The notes: a model not told the origin generated them from the sequence alone. Shown: positions 1 through 9,194, counted from the first letter of the stretch. The stretch is 64,000 nucleotides of DNA from Pelosinus sp. UFO1 (GCF_000725345.1 NZ_CP008852.1:1703693-1767692), one strand, 5' to 3'. Program-made: numbers and translations.

Positions 1-14
1 TGCAGTTTACAATG

Positions 15-55
15 CCTAAAGTTTTGATTGTTACAGTTAGTATCAAAACTTTAGG
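15..55. repeat. Perfect inverted repeat before the symporter gene
   Basis: Two 14-base arms (15-28 and 42-55) are perfectly complementary around a 13-base loop. The second arm ends 31 bases before the likely ATG of the symporter gene. The arms are AT-rich and no T-run follows on the + strand, so this may be the terminator of an unseen upstream gene, an operator, or a 5' leader hairpin. I cannot choose between these. Confidence 0.6.
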
Positions 56-86
56 TTATTTGTTGTGAAAAAAGGAGAAAGTGTTG

Positions 87-1517
87 ATGAATCCATATTT
101 ATTAGCGATTGTTGCATATGCATGTGTTTTGGTTGCCGTAGGGTTTATTGCAACAAAAAAAGTAAAAGGCGTTTCTGATTTTTTCGTTGCAGGAAGAAAA
201 TTAGGGCCTGCACTGCTCTTTACAACCCTGATTGCTCCCAATATTGGTGCTGGGTCTACTGTTGGTGTGGCTGGAGTAGGTTACAAATTTGGGATTTCTG
301 CGTGGTGGTGGATTGCTTCTTCTGCAGTAGGGTCCGTGATACTAGCATTTGCTGTTGGGCCAGCTATCTGGCAAGTGGCAAAAAAGTATAACTTATATAC
401 ATTAGGGGATTATCTTGATCATCGTTATAATCGAAATTTCCGTGGACTGATATCTCTTATGATGGCCCTTGGAACAGTTGCTATTTTTGCAGGGCAGCTA
501 ATGGGAATTGCTTGGATTTTAACGGCTGTTGCGGGGACCAGTAAGACTGTGGGCATTTTGGTTGGTGCGATTGTGGTTGTTCTGTACTTTGGTGCAGGAG
601 GTCTTTTAGCTGCAACTGTTGTAAATAGTATCCAAATTATTGTAAAGTTTATTGGCTTTTTCTTGGCAGTACCCTTTGCTTTGCATTATGTAGGTGGTTG
701 GGATGGTCTTACTACTTTAGTTTCCCAAAACTTTGCTGATCAGAGTCAGGCAGATGCGTATATGAGTTTTGATGGTATGGGGATTTCGATGATAATAGGT
801 TACTTTTTGATGTTGACTCCCTCTTTTTTTATTTCCCCAGGGCTAATTGGTAAGGTTTATGGGGCTCGGGATAGAGCTACAGTAAGGCTAGGTACGGCTC
901 TTAATGCATTGGTACAGTTTGGTTTCGCCATAGTTCCCGTAATATTAGGAATGTGCGCTTTTGCTGCATTTCCTAACCTATCAGAAAGGGAATTGGCAAT
1001 GCCTATTGTGATGAAAGAGTTTATGCCATTTTGGGCCTCTGCGTTTGCCTTAGCAGCTATTTTTTCAGCGGAAGTAAGTGCGGCAGATGCGGTTTTGTAT
1101 ATGATTACTACGTCTTTTACAAAGGACTTATATAAAACCTTCATTAAGCCTGACATCTCAGATGAAAAATTATTAAAGATGAGCCGCATTGTAACAGCAG
1201 TAGCTGGAGTACTTGGTATTGGTATTGCCCTGCTTTTGCCGAATATCATTACAGCATTATCTATATTTTATTCATTAATGTCAGTGTCGCTGACAGCACC
1301 TTTATTGTTTGGCTTGTTTTCTCGCAGGCCTTCTACTACAGCAGCTTTTTTATGTGCTATTACAGGTGTATTGACTACGGTAGTATTACAGTTTGGCAAT
1401 GGAGGAAAGGGAATAGGAATATTGAATGCCCAATCTACGGGAATTGCTTTGACAATTATCATCATGGTATTTATGATGTATATATATCCAGAAAAGAAGG
1501 AAAAGCAGACTATATAA
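87..1517 (+). CDS. Sodium:solute symporter family transporter
   Basis: Predicted polytopic membrane carrier of the SSS family (the PutP/SMCT type), which couples Na+ entry to uptake of a small organic solute. At 476 aa it has the usual family length, with about 13 hydrophobic segments. The N-terminal part carries the family-like stretch DFFVAGRKLGP near residue 30, then a GAGSTVG turn near residue 55 and GDYLDHRYNRNFRG near residue 110. The track start at GTG 81 lies only 3 bases from the GGAG at 74-77, so ATG 87 (9-base spacing) is the better start. The substrate cannot be read from the sequence. A small ferredoxin gene follows 43 bases later and may be cotranscribed, but no shared function is evident. 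Confidence 0.85.
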   Translation: MNPYLLAIVAYACVLVAVGFIATKKVKGVSDFFVAGRKLGPALLFTTLIAPNIGAGSTVGVAGVGYKFGISAWWWIASSAVGSVILAFAVGPAIWQVAKKYNLYTLGDYLDHRYNRNFRGLISLMMALGTVAIFAGQLMGIAWILTAVAGTSKTVGILVGAIVVVLYFGAGGLLAATVVNSIQIIVKFIGFFLAVPFALHYVGGWDGLTTLVSQNFADQSQADAYMSFDGMGISMIIGYFLMLTPSFFISPGLIGKVYGARDRATVRLGTALNALVQFGFAIVPVILGMCAFAAFPNLSERELAMPIVMKEFMPFWASAFALAAIFSAEVSAADAVLYMITTSFTKDLYKTFIKPDISDEKLLKMSRIVTAVAGVLGIGIALLLPNIITALSIFYSLMSVSLTAPLLFGLFSRRPSTTAAFLCAITGVLTTVVLQFGNGGKGIGILNAQSTGIALTIIIMVFMMYIYPEKKEKQTI

Positions 1518-1560
1518 AAAAACGATATAGTCAAAAATATATTCTAAGGTAGGGATGGGT

Positions 1561-1953
1561 ATGGCGAAGGTTACTAGAAAAATTGTTAAAATTAGTGATG
1601 AGTTATGTACTGGTTGTGGCAAATGTGTTTCTCCCTGTGCGGAAGGAGCTATTGAGATTTATAATGGCAAGGCGCGAGTACTTCGTGAGGAGTTGTGTGA
1701 CGGTGCTGGTTACTGCTTGGGTGTATGTCCAACAGGAGCCTTAACTACTGAGGAACGCATCTCTGAGGACTTTGACGAGCGTGCGGTGGAAGAACATAAA
1801 AAGACCATCGCCAATCGACCAGAATTTCATCATATTATGAAATGTTCTTTATGTGGTGTAACGGAGAATGATCGACCTTTACTACCGATTAAATCTAAGG
1901 GAGAAAGTGATTGGGTCTGTGTACATTGCATTCCTCGTTTGATACACAGTTAA
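1561..1953 (+). CDS. Small 4Fe-4S ferredoxin with C-terminal CxxC pairs
   Basis: A 130-aa iron-sulfur protein, probably a cytoplasmic electron carrier or sensor of unknown partner. Residues 16-26 form a complete CxxCxxCxxxC cluster motif. The second motif (C46, C52, C56 followed by Pro) has Ala49 where the second cysteine would be, so it could hold a 3Fe-4S or a non-standard cluster. The C-terminal 40 residues contain two CxxC pairs (KCSLCG and VCVHC) that resemble a zinc or rubredoxin-like knuckle. ATG 1561 is preferred over ATG 1555 because AGGTAGGG at 1547-1554 gives it normal spacing. A terminator follows. Confidence 0.8.
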   Translation: MAKVTRKIVKISDELCTGCGKCVSPCAEGAIEIYNGKARVLREELCDGAGYCLGVCPTGALTTEERISEDFDERAVEEHKKTIANRPEFHHIMKCSLCGVTENDRPLLPIKSKGESDWVCVHCIPRLIHS

Positions 1954-1966
1954 GAACGAGAATATC

Positions 1967-1998
1967 TATCCTACCTTTACAGGTAGGATTTTGATTTT
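1967..1998 (+). terminator. Rho-independent terminator after the ferredoxin gene
   Basis: ATCCTACCT and AGGTAGGAT pair across a 4-base loop (1968-1989) and are followed by TTTGATTTT. It lies 15 bases after the ferredoxin stop. Confidence 0.8.
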
Positions 1999-2059
1999 AG
2001 TCTGTGGAATTCTTTTTAAGAGTTAAATATTTGGTAAAGATATAATAGAGGTGTTAATA

Positions 2060-2518
2060 ATGCATATTGTTTTAGTTGAACCTGAAATTCCTGGTAATAC
2101 TGGTAATATAGCTCGATTGTGTGCAGCAACAAATAGCGAACTGCATTTAGTAAAACCATTGGGTTTTTCGATTGAGGATAAGTATTTGAAACGTGCCGGT
2201 CTTGATTATTGGAATTTAGTAAAAGTATCTTGTCATGAAAACTTTGCTGAAGTGGTAGAATTATATAAAGGGCATAATTTCTACTTTAATACGACAAAAG
2301 CGGATAAACATTATACCGACATTCAGTATATGCCAGATGATTTTTTAGTTTTCGGGAAGGAAACAGCTGGTCTGCCGGAAGCCCTATTGGCAGAGAATAC
2401 AGAAAACTGCATTCGGATTCCTATGGTGGATGATGCGAGATCGCTTAATTTATCGAATGCTGCAGCAATCGTTGTATACGAAGCCCTTCGTCAACAACAG
2501 TTTGCAAAATTAAAGTAA
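2060..2518 (+). CDS. trmL: tRNA (cytidine/uridine-34-2'-O)-methyltransferase
   Basis: SPOUT-class methyltransferase that 2'-O-methylates the wobble base of certain tRNA-Leu species using S-adenosylmethionine. The 152-aa length and the whole sequence fit TrmL (formerly YibK/CspR): it opens with HIVLVEPEIPGNTGNIAR, has FGKETAGLP near residue 100, and ends with the trefoil-knot cofactor loop IRIPM...RSLNLSNAAA. ATG 2060 follows an AGAGG at 2047-2051, so the upstream GTG at 2051 is not needed. TATAAT at 2040-2045 is close to the start, so the promoter or start may be unusual. The window also carries four tRNA-Leu genes, which are possible substrates. Confidence 0.92.
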   Translation: MHIVLVEPEIPGNTGNIARLCAATNSELHLVKPLGFSIEDKYLKRAGLDYWNLVKVSCHENFAEVVELYKGHNFYFNTTKADKHYTDIQYMPDDFLVFGKETAGLPEALLAENTENCIRIPMVDDARSLNLSNAAAIVVYEALRQQQFAKLK

Positions 2519-2563
2519 AGAGCTGAGCGTACTCATTACAGTAAGAAAGGACGGTGATGAAAG

Positions 2564-3421
2564 TTGTATGCTAACTTTGGTCCGGCAGGTAATCCGGATG
2601 CATTTTATGAAGCTGGATATAAGGCGTCAGTAGATATGCCAGCTTGGCTAGGTAAACAAAAACTTACTGCCTATGAATATCAATGTAGTCGAGGAGTACA
2701 TATAAAAGAAGAAACAGCCAGAGAAATTGGAAGGCAGGCGGAAAAATATGGAATAAAGCTAAGTATTCATGCGCCCTACTTCATTAGTTTGGCTACGGAA
2801 GATGAGAAGATTACTGCCAATACACAAAACCATTTTATGAGATCATTAGAGGTCGCTCGTTGGATTGGGGCGGATCGTATTGTTTTTCATATGGGAGGAC
2901 CAGGAAAGCAAACACGTACAGCCGCAATGCTGAGAGTGAAACGTGCCTTTAGTGCCGTATTAGAACTCATGGAACAAAGAGGATTCACTGGTGTCTATCT
3001 TTGTCCAGAAACCATGGGAAAACAAAATCAATTGGGATCATTAGAAGAAGTGGTAGATATTTGTTCTATGTCTAAATGGGTTACGCCCACCGTAGATTTT
3101 GGACATTTACATGCAGTCTCAGGTGGGCAGTATATTACGGAATCAGAATTTGAAAGTGTTTTTGACATCATTGGTGAAAAATTAGGGGCAGAAGTAGCGA
3201 AACAATTACACATTCATTTTAGTCGCATTGAGTTTACCAAAGGCGGAGAAAAGCGTCACTGGACTTTTGTTGATGATTTTGGTCCTCCTCATGAACCCTT
3301 AATTACTTTGTGTGCAAAACGTGGTTTTACACCGCGAGTGATTTGCGAATCAGCAGGTACGCAAGGAATAGACGCAAAGGTTATGCAAGAATTATATCTA
3401 TCGCTGGTAAATACAAAATGA
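2564..3421 (+). CDS. DNase IV / AP endonuclease-like TIM-barrel protein
   Basis: A 285-aa member of the Nfo-like AP endonuclease/xylose isomerase-like TIM-barrel superfamily. It would use a metal centre to cleave DNA at abasic sites. Candidate metal-ligand stretches occur in the expected order: SIHAPYF near residue 68, VFHMGG near 110, CPETMG near 148, DFGHLHA near 183, and HIHFS near 218. The start is TTG 2564, placed 6 bases after a GGTGA sequence; no ATG lies nearby in frame. True AP endonuclease activity is likely but a different substrate within this superfamily is possible. Confidence 0.75.
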   Translation: MYANFGPAGNPDAFYEAGYKASVDMPAWLGKQKLTAYEYQCSRGVHIKEETAREIGRQAEKYGIKLSIHAPYFISLATEDEKITANTQNHFMRSLEVARWIGADRIVFHMGGPGKQTRTAAMLRVKRAFSAVLELMEQRGFTGVYLCPETMGKQNQLGSLEEVVDICSMSKWVTPTVDFGHLHAVSGGQYITESEFESVFDIIGEKLGAEVAKQLHIHFSRIEFTKGGEKRHWTFVDDFGPPHEPLITLCAKRGFTPRVICESAGTQGIDAKVMQELYLSLVNTK

Positions 3422-3520
3422 TATTGTAATTACCAGACAATATCTGTACTATTATAAGATAAATATTGTATAATGTATGAATTGGGTGTATTTAGCATAT
3501 TATAAAACAGGAGGTAGAAT

Positions 3521-3871
3521 GTGAATATTTACGATAAAACTCATGATTTGGTGCGTGCAATAAAGGAGTCACCAGAATATACAGAATTTATGGCAGTCAA
3601 AAAAGGTATAGATGCCGATGAAACAGCTAAAAAGATGGTAAAAGAATTTATTGCCAAACAAATGGAATTAGAATATGAAATGATGGGTGGCAAACCAGAG
3701 GATAAGGCAAAAACAGAAGAAATACAAAAAATGTATCAGCTTATTATTGGCAACAGCAAAGCATCTGCATTTATGCAGTCATATATGAAGTTTCAGCGTT
3801 TAGTGGCTGATATCTATAAAATTTTAGGTGATTCTGTAGCTGAAGGAATGGATTTTTTTGAGAAGAAATGA
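3521..3871 (+). CDS. YlbF/YmcA-family protein
   Basis: A 116-aa, charged, almost wholly alpha-helical cytoplasmic protein of the DUF964/Com_YlbF family. In Bacillus, YlbF, YmcA and YaaT form the Y-complex, which affects RNase Y, sporulation, competence and biofilm formation. The family pattern is visible as the N-terminal DLVRAIKESPEY and a central KEFIAKQMELEYEMM. The GTG start lies 6 bases after AGGAGG at 3509-3514. The gene overlaps murB by 14 bases. A TATAAT-like hexamer lies near 3469. Which family member it represents cannot be decided here. Confidence 0.8.
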   Translation: MNIYDKTHDLVRAIKESPEYTEFMAVKKGIDADETAKKMVKEFIAKQMELEYEMMGGKPEDKAKTEEIQKMYQLIIGNSKASAFMQSYMKFQRLVADIYKILGDSVAEGMDFFEKK

Positions 3872-4784
3872 TCATTCTGAGGAGATTTTATTAAAACTTA
3901 ATAAAATCATTCCCACTGCACGGCTCTTGCTAAATGAGCCATTATCAAAGCATACAACATTTAAGATAGGCGGCCCAGCTGATTACTTGGTTTTTCCAGC
4001 CACTATGGACGAAATATCCGCTATTATGCTCATTTCGAAACAATTTGAGATACCGGTCACAATCTTGGGGAATGGTTCTAATATATTAGTGCTTGATAAA
4101 GGGATTAAGGGGCTAGTATTGAAGTTTGGCAGTGAAATGGCTAATATTAGAAATGAAGGATCCACTGTTATCGCTGGAGCAGGCGCTATGTTAGCGGATG
4201 TTTCTTCCTATGCTGCTAGCTGTGGGTTAAGTGGTATGGAGTTTGCGATCGGAATCCCTGGTAGTATCGGTGGAGCCGTCTTTATGAATGCTGGTGCTTA
4301 TTCAGGTGAAATGTGTCAAGTTGTTACTGGGGTTTCAGGTGTTTGTGCAGATGGTAGTATACGTCATTATACGTCATCAGAACTTGCTTTTGGCTATCGA
4401 CATAGTATATTTCAGGATAATGGTTGTATTATTTGTGAAGTAGAATTGAAGTTGCATGTGCAAGAAAAACCCATGATTGCCCAGAAGATGGATGACTATA
4501 CTTTAAAGCGCGAGACCAAGCAGCCATTGGAAATGCCTAGTGCCGGCAGTACATTTAAACGTCCCACAGGCTATTTTGCGGGGACGCTAATTGAGCAAGC
4601 TGGATTAAAGGGCTTTCAGGTTGGCGGAGCACAAGTATCAATGAAACATGCTGGTTTTGTTATTAATGCTGGTGGTGCAACAGCAGAAGATGTATTACTG
4701 TTAATTGAAGAAGTGCAACGCCGTGTATACGAACATTCAGGTGTTATGTTACATCCTGAAGTACGTATTTTAGGAGAAGAATAA
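3858..4784 (+). CDS. murB: UDP-N-acetylenolpyruvoylglucosamine reductase
   Basis: Cytoplasmic FAD enzyme that reduces UDP-GlcNAc-enolpyruvate to UDP-MurNAc with NADPH in peptidoglycan synthesis. The 308-aa protein shows the FAD-binding TFKIGGPADYLVFP near residue 33, GIPGSIGGAVFMNAGAYSGEM near 130, the catalytic-region GYRHSIF near 180, and the SAGSTFKRP serine segment near 230, with terminal HPEVRILG. This pattern fits a type II (short) MurB. The TTG start at 3858 overlaps the end of the YlbF-family gene, which implies translational coupling. A GAGGAG inside the first codons has no good start after it. Confidence 0.93.
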   Translation: MRRNDHSEEILLKLNKIIPTARLLLNEPLSKHTTFKIGGPADYLVFPATMDEISAIMLISKQFEIPVTILGNGSNILVLDKGIKGLVLKFGSEMANIRNEGSTVIAGAGAMLADVSSYAASCGLSGMEFAIGIPGSIGGAVFMNAGAYSGEMCQVVTGVSGVCADGSIRHYTSSELAFGYRHSIFQDNGCIICEVELKLHVQEKPMIAQKMDDYTLKRETKQPLEMPSAGSTFKRPTGYFAGTLIEQAGLKGFQVGGAQVSMKHAGFVINAGGATAEDVLLLIEEVQRRVYEHSGVMLHPEVRILGEE

Positions 4785-4816
4785 GTAAAGACTTAGCGTA
4801 AGCTAAGTCTTTACTT
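4783..4816. terminator. 15-bp hairpin after murB
   Basis: AAGTAAAGACTTAGC and its exact complement surround a GTAA loop immediately at the murB stop. No long T-run follows, so termination would be weak. The 3' arm itself contains TCTTTACTT. Confidence 0.55.
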
Positions 4817-4834
4817 GCCTTATGGACTTGGGTA

Positions 4835-4862
4835 GCAGGATTTCTTTACTAATTGTCGAAAT
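4835..4862 (+). promoter_or_regulatory. SigH-like promoter for the beta-CASP gene
   Basis: GCAGGATTT at 4835-4843 and GTCGAAAT at 4855-4862 fit the SigH -35/-10 pattern (RnAGGAwww, 11-12 bp, RnnGAAT) with one -10 mismatch. TTGTCGAAAT is also a close Spo0A-box match. The site lies 61 bases upstream of the next start codon. Four similar elements occur in this window. Confidence 0.5.
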
Positions 4863-4895
4863 ATACTGATAGCAGGTAAGAAGGGGGAGAGCAAT

Positions 4896-6485
4896 ATGAA
4901 AATAACTTTTTTGGGAGCAGCAAAAATTGTAACAGGCTCGTCCTATTTATTGGAAGTAGGTACACAAAGAATCCTGGTAGACTGCGGAATGTTTCAAGGT
5001 TCAAAAACAATTACAGCTTTTAATAGACGCGATTTCCCATATGATCCTACAACGATTGATTGCGTATTGTTAACACACGCTCATATTGATCACAGTGGAC
5101 TATTACCCAAACTGTGTAAGGCTGGATTTAAAGGTACAATTCATGCAACACGAGTTACAAATGAACTTTGCGGAATTATGTTGCCTGATAGTGCGCACAT
5201 TCAAGAATTTGATGCTGAGATTGCGAATCGCAAGGGCCAAAGAGCTGGTAAAAAACCTGTAGAGCCCTTATATTCAATTGATGATGCTTATGCTTGCTTA
5301 AAACATTTTTCCCCGGTGGACTATGATAGTGAGTTAGTAATATCGCCTAATGTTACAGTGCGTTTTAGGGATGCGGGGCATATTTTAGGATCTGCTATGC
5401 TAGAAGTCATGGTTTCAGAAGGTGGAAAAACAACTAAGCTACTGTTTTCTGGTGATCTGGGGCAACCGAATCAACCTATAATTAAAGACCCAACCTTTAT
5501 TGATGAGGCTGATTATATCATTGTCGAATCTACCTATGGGAATCGTTTGCATGAGGACTATGATAAAGAAGAACATTTGGCAACGATTATCAATACTAGC
5601 GTAGCCCGTGGAGGAAATATTATAATTCCTTCCTTTGCTGTAGGCCGTACGCAAACTCTTTTATATTATTTACACAATCTTTTAAAGGCTGGGAAAATTC
5701 CAGATATACCTGTTATCATTGATAGTCCCTTAGCTATATCTGCTACTGATATTTTCTTGCGTAATACCCAAGATTATGATAATGAAGCCAAAGAGATGCT
5801 GTTTAAGGATCATGATAATCCACTTCATATGCCACAATTACGATTTACAAAAACTGCTGATGAATCCAAAGCTTTAAATAATTTGGAACAGCCTGCAATT
5901 ATAATTTCGGCTAGTGGCATGTGCGATGCAGGACGTATTCTCCATCATCTTAAACATAATCTCTGGCGTCCAGAGTCTACCGTATTATTTGTAGGTTATC
6001 AGGCTCAAGGTAGCTTAGGGCGTCGTTTGGTAGAAGGTGCCAGCAAGGTGAAGATTTTAGGGGAAGAAATCAGTGTGAAGGCCACGATTCATCGGTTAGA
6101 TGGTTTCTCTGCTCACGCTGACCAAGGACAACTATTAAACTGGTTATCCTACTTTAAAAGAAAGGCTGCGAATATCTTTTTGGTACACGGGGAACCAGAA
6201 ATGTCAGAGCCATTTGCTAAAATAATTAAAGAGAAGTTAGACGTTAGTACTTATATTCCTAATTATGGTGATGTTGCAGTGTTAGATGGAGCACTTTGGA
6301 AAGTTGATGAGGCTAAAGTGGTCGACCCAGCAGTAAAACAATTGCATGATTACCTAGAATTACTTGACCGGGAATATGCAGAATATCGAAAACAGCTTGA
6401 ACAGTTAGGAAATGCTGATAATCATAAGATTACAGAGATTATGAGTAACATAGAAAAGTTACAAAGTCATTTGGGCAAACAATAA
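4896..6485 (+). CDS. Metallo-beta-lactamase/beta-CASP ribonuclease
   Basis: A 529-aa zinc-dependent nuclease of the beta-CASP family (the CPSF73/Ysh1-like group), which processes or degrades RNA in the cytoplasm. The metallo-lactamase core has the signature THAHIDHSG near residue 54, GHILGSAMLEV near 160 and FSGDLGQ near 185. The beta-CASP part follows, with SFAVGRTQ near 247, ISASGMCDAGRI near 342, and the histidine motifs FSAHADQ near 405 and LVHGEPE near 430. This is not RNase J, whose architecture and length differ. A SigH-like promoter precedes it, so expression may rise on entry to stationary phase. The C-terminal 80 residues look helical. Confidence 0.85.
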   Translation: MKITFLGAAKIVTGSSYLLEVGTQRILVDCGMFQGSKTITAFNRRDFPYDPTTIDCVLLTHAHIDHSGLLPKLCKAGFKGTIHATRVTNELCGIMLPDSAHIQEFDAEIANRKGQRAGKKPVEPLYSIDDAYACLKHFSPVDYDSELVISPNVTVRFRDAGHILGSAMLEVMVSEGGKTTKLLFSGDLGQPNQPIIKDPTFIDEADYIIVESTYGNRLHEDYDKEEHLATIINTSVARGGNIIIPSFAVGRTQTLLYYLHNLLKAGKIPDIPVIIDSPLAISATDIFLRNTQDYDNEAKEMLFKDHDNPLHMPQLRFTKTADESKALNNLEQPAIIISASGMCDAGRILHHLKHNLWRPESTVLFVGYQAQGSLGRRLVEGASKVKILGEEISVKATIHRLDGFSAHADQGQLLNWLSYFKRKAANIFLVHGEPEMSEPFAKIIKEKLDVSTYIPNYGDVAVLDGALWKVDEAKVVDPAVKQLHDYLELLDREYAEYRKQLEQLGNADNHKITEIMSNIEKLQSHLGKQ

Positions 6486-6520
6486 AAGAATTGCTAAGTT
6501 TTTAAAAGAGTATTTTTTGA

Positions 6521-6573
6521 ACGCCAAAGATACAAAGCTGCTATAAAAGCATTGTATTTTTGGCGTTTTATTC
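6521..6573 (+). terminator. Terminator after the beta-CASP gene
   Basis: ACGCCAAA...TACAA pairs with TTGTA...TTTGGCGT and is followed by TTTATT, 35 bases after the stop codon. Confidence 0.75.
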
Positions 6574-6606
6574 GTAAATATATTGTTAAATTTTAATAAT
6601 TAGTAA

Positions 6607-6635
6607 TTGACATCAAGACCACAGTATAATATAGT
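6607..6635 (+). promoter_or_regulatory. SigA-type promoter of typA
   Basis: TTGACA at 6607-6612 and TATAGT at 6630-6635 are 17 bp apart. A TATAAT overlaps at 6625-6630 but its spacing from the -35 is only 12. Confidence 0.65.
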
Positions 6636-6653
6636 GGTTTGTATGCGAAAATA

Positions 6654-6681
6654 AAAGGGTGCAGTAGAAAACGCATCCTTT
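6654..6681 (+). promoter_or_regulatory. Leader hairpin of typA
   Basis: AAAGGGTGC (6654-6662) pairs with GCATCCTTT (6673-6681, one G-U) and is followed by CTTTGTTTATTTTG. It lies just after the predicted typA transcription start and could act as a transcription attenuator or stabilise the 5' end. Confidence 0.45.
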
Positions 6682-6712
6682 CTTTGTTTATTTTGTAGGA
6701 GGGCTTAAATTT

Positions 6713-8521
6713 ATGAAACGTACAGACTTACGCAACGTGGCCATTATTGCCCACGTTGACCATGGTAAAACAACTTTGGTAGATGCAATGCTAAGACAAA
6801 GCGGAGTGTTCCGCGCTAATGAAACTGTGGCCGAGCGAGTAATGGATTCCAACGATCTTGAACGTGAACGGGGTATTACAATCCTGTCAAAAAATACTGC
6901 TATTATGCATGGCGACGTAAAAATTAACATTGTGGATACTCCTGGACATGCTGATTTTGGTGGCGAAGTAGAACGGGTATTGAATATGGTTGATGGGGTT
7001 TTACTATTAGTAGATTCCTTTGAAGGCCCTATGCCTCAAACGAAATATGTTTTGAAAAAAGCATTAGAGCAAAAATTAAAACCGATTGTTGTAATTAATA
7101 AAATTGACCGTCCTGACCAACGTGTTAAGGATGTTGCAGATGAAGTTTTTGAATTATTTATGGAACTAGATGCTACTGACGAACAATTAGAGTTTAAAGT
7201 AGTGTATACTGCAGCAAGAGCGGGTATTGCTAAATTAAAAATGGAAGACGAAAGTGACAATTTAGAGCCTCTATTTGAATTGTTGGTTTCTGAAATTCCT
7301 GCTCCTCAAGGAGAGATTGATGGGCCACTGCAAATCATGGTCACTACCCTAGATTATGATGATTATGTGGGACGTATTGCCATCGGCCGTGTAATTCGTG
7401 GCAGAGCTAGTAGCGGCCAGCAGGTTCTAGTATTAAATGGCGATGAACAAAAGAAAGCGAAAATTGGTCGTCTTTATACTTACCAAGGATTAAAACGTAC
7501 AGAAGTTCAAGATGTAGCTCTAGGAGATATTGTTGCAATTACTGGGCTTGATGATGTTAACATTGGCGAGACCATTGCAGATACAGAAAATCCTGAAGCA
7601 TTGCCAATGATTGATATTGATGAACCTACATTAGCGATGACCTTTAGTGTTAATAATAGTCCTCTTGCTGGGCGGGAAGGACAATTTATAACTACTAGAC
7701 ATTTACGTGATCGTTTATTTAGAGAAGTTGAAACTAACGTGAGTTTGCAGGTTAGAGAAACTGAAAGTGCAGATACTTTTGAAGTTATGGGTCGTGGTGA
7801 ATTACATCTATCGATCTTGATCGAAACCATGCGCCGCGAAGGCTTTGAATTCCAAGTTGGGAAACCAGAAGTTATTTATAAAACTATTAATGGCCAACGT
7901 TGTGAGCCAATGGAAGCTTTGACGATTGATGTTCCGCAAGAATTTATGGGTGCGGTTATGGAAAAACTAGGTACTCGTAAAGCTGACTTGGTCAACATGA
8001 CAGAAGTAGCTGGATATTTGCGGATGGAGTTTTTGATTCCTGCTCGTGGACTAATTAGTTTCCGTTCAGAGTTTTTGACTGCTACCAAAGGTAATGGCAT
8101 CATGCATCACTTATTCCATGGTTATGCGCCTTATAAAGGCGATATTCCTGGACGTAATCGTGGCGCATTGGTTGCTTTTGAAGCAGGCGAAACAACAGGG
8201 TATGGTATCTTTGGTGTACAAGATAGAGGGACCTTATTCATAGTACCTGGTCAAACGGTATATGAAGGCAGCATTATCGGTGAAAATACTAGAGAAATGG
8301 ATATGGATGTAAATCCTTGTAAGAAGAAAAATGTTACAAATATGCGTACGAGTGCTTCTGATGAAGCATTACGTTTAACTGCACCACGTATACTAAGCTT
8401 AGAACAAGCCTTAGAGTATATTAATAAAGATGAGCTAGTAGAAGTTACACCTAAGAGTATTCGTTTACGTAAAGCAATTTTGAGTCGTACCCAACGTGGT
8501 AGAGAACGCAAAAATAGTTAA
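6713..8521 (+). CDS. typA: Ribosome-associated translational GTPase TypA/BipA
   Basis: EF-G-like GTPase that binds ribosomes and aids large-subunit assembly and growth under stress or cold. The 602-aa length is typical. Residues 1-200 hold the GTPase domain with AHVDHGKTT (P-loop), RERGITI (switch I), [10 protein letters not shown] and NKIDRPD. Domain II follows at about 205-300, then domains III and V. The BipA-specific C-terminal domain begins near 480 with a region rich in Gly and Arg (GRNRGALV). The ATG follows GGAGG at 6697-6701. It is a single-gene unit, with its own promoter and a strong terminator. Confidence 0.96.
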   Translation: MKRTDLRNVAIIAHVDHGKTTLVDAMLRQSGVFRANETVAERVMDSNDLERERGITILSKNTAIMHGDVKINIVDTPGHADFGGEVERVLNMVDGVLLLVDSFEGPMPQTKYVLKKALEQKLKPIVVINKIDRPDQRVKDVADEVFELFMELDATDEQLEFKVVYTAARAGIAKLKMEDESDNLEPLFELLVSEIPAPQGEIDGPLQIMVTTLDYDDYVGRIAIGRVIRGRASSGQQVLVLNGDEQKKAKIGRLYTYQGLKRTEVQDVALGDIVAITGLDDVNIGETIADTENPEALPMIDIDEPTLAMTFSVNNSPLAGREGQFITTRHLRDRLFREVETNVSLQVRETESADTFEVMGRGELHLSILIETMRREGFEFQVGKPEVIYKTINGQRCEPMEALTIDVPQEFMGAVMEKLGTRKADLVNMTEVAGYLRMEFLIPARGLISFRSEFLTATKGNGIMHHLFHGYAPYKGDIPGRNRGALVAFEAGETTGYGIFGVQDRGTLFIVPGQTVYEGSIIGENTREMDMDVNPCKKKNVTNMRTSASDEALRLTAPRILSLEQALEYINKDELVEVTPKSIRLRKAILSRTQRGRERKNS

Positions 8522-8538
8522 ATTCTATAAATATAAGT

Positions 8539-8568
8539 AAAAAAAGCGCCCTTGTGGGCGCTTTTTTA
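8539..8568 (+). terminator. Terminator after typA
   Basis: AAAAAAGCGCCC, loop TTGT, GGGCGCTTTTTT: a textbook GC stem with T-run, 18 bases after the typA stop. Confidence 0.92.
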
Positions 8569-8617
8569 CACTTGTGACCCAAAATGTCGTAAATCCTATA
8601 AAAAAGATGAAGGTAAT

Positions 8618-8646
8618 GCAGGAAATCTTTACTAACGTGTCGAATG
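8618..8646 (+). promoter_or_regulatory. SigH-like promoter of sepF
   Basis: GCAGGAAAT (8618-8626) and GTCGAATGT (8639-8647) are 12 bp apart and match the SigH -35 and -10 patterns without mismatch. TGTCGAA is also a Spo0A-box core. It lies about 90 bases before the sepF ATG. This is the best of the five copies. Confidence 0.6.
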
Positions 8647-8708
8647 TAAAGCATATCATAACAGTTTTGGTCAAAATGACTTAGAAAAGATCTGGAGGGG
8701 CAAAAATA

Positions 8709-9125
8709 ATGGGGCTTAGATTGATTGATAAGCTGACAAATTATTTGATGCCACTGGAAGAAGTGGCTACGCAAGGGAAGGTTGTGTCGGAATTGGATAC
8801 AGCACGTGCTCGTAAATCTGTAAATTTGCAGGTACATAGCAATGAACCAACTTCTTTACAAGTGGTAGTAGCTTCGCCAGCAACATATGATGATGTCTGT
8901 GTATATGCAAATCATCTAAAAGAAAATATGGCAGTTGTGATTAATTTTACAGGTATCGATATAGAAATGCAGCATGCTATTAAAGATTTTATGAATGGTG
9001 TATGTTATATAGTAGATGGCAATGTACAGCGAATCGATGATTCTGTGTTTTTATATGCTCCTGGATATGTAGACATAGAAAAAGAATTGTACGCTTATTC
9101 CGTACCCGCTTATACAAAACCTTAG
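8709..9125 (+). CDS. sepF: Cell division protein SepF
   Basis: Membrane-tethering partner of FtsZ that bundles and curves protofilaments at the septum. The 138-aa protein begins with an amphipathic helix suited to membrane binding (GLRLIDKLTNYLMPLE), then a variable linker. The conserved SepF core occupies about residues 48-130, with QVVVASPATYDDV, the AVVINFTGID strand, FMNGVCYIVDGNVQRI and VFLYAPGYVDIE. GGAGGGG at 8694-8700 precedes the ATG. It is isolated here rather than within a ylm/divIVA cluster, and carries a SigH-like promoter, which would link septation to sporulation onset. Confidence 0.93.
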   Translation: MGLRLIDKLTNYLMPLEEVATQGKVVSELDTARARKSVNLQVHSNEPTSLQVVVASPATYDDVCVYANHLKENMAVVINFTGIDIEMQHAIKDFMNGVCYIVDGNVQRIDDSVFLYAPGYVDIEKELYAYSVPAYTKP

Positions 9126-9140
9126 TCATGAATCTTATTT

Positions 9141-9194
9141 AAGCGCTTTAAACTGGATGCAAAAATGCAATCCAGTTTAAAGCGCTTTTTTGTG
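9141..9194 (+). terminator. Strong terminator after sepF
   Basis: AAGCGCTTTAAACTGGAT pairs over about 18 bp with ATCCAGTTTAAAGCGCTT, allowing one bulge, and TTTTTGTG follows. It is one of the longest stems in the window. Confidence 0.9.
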
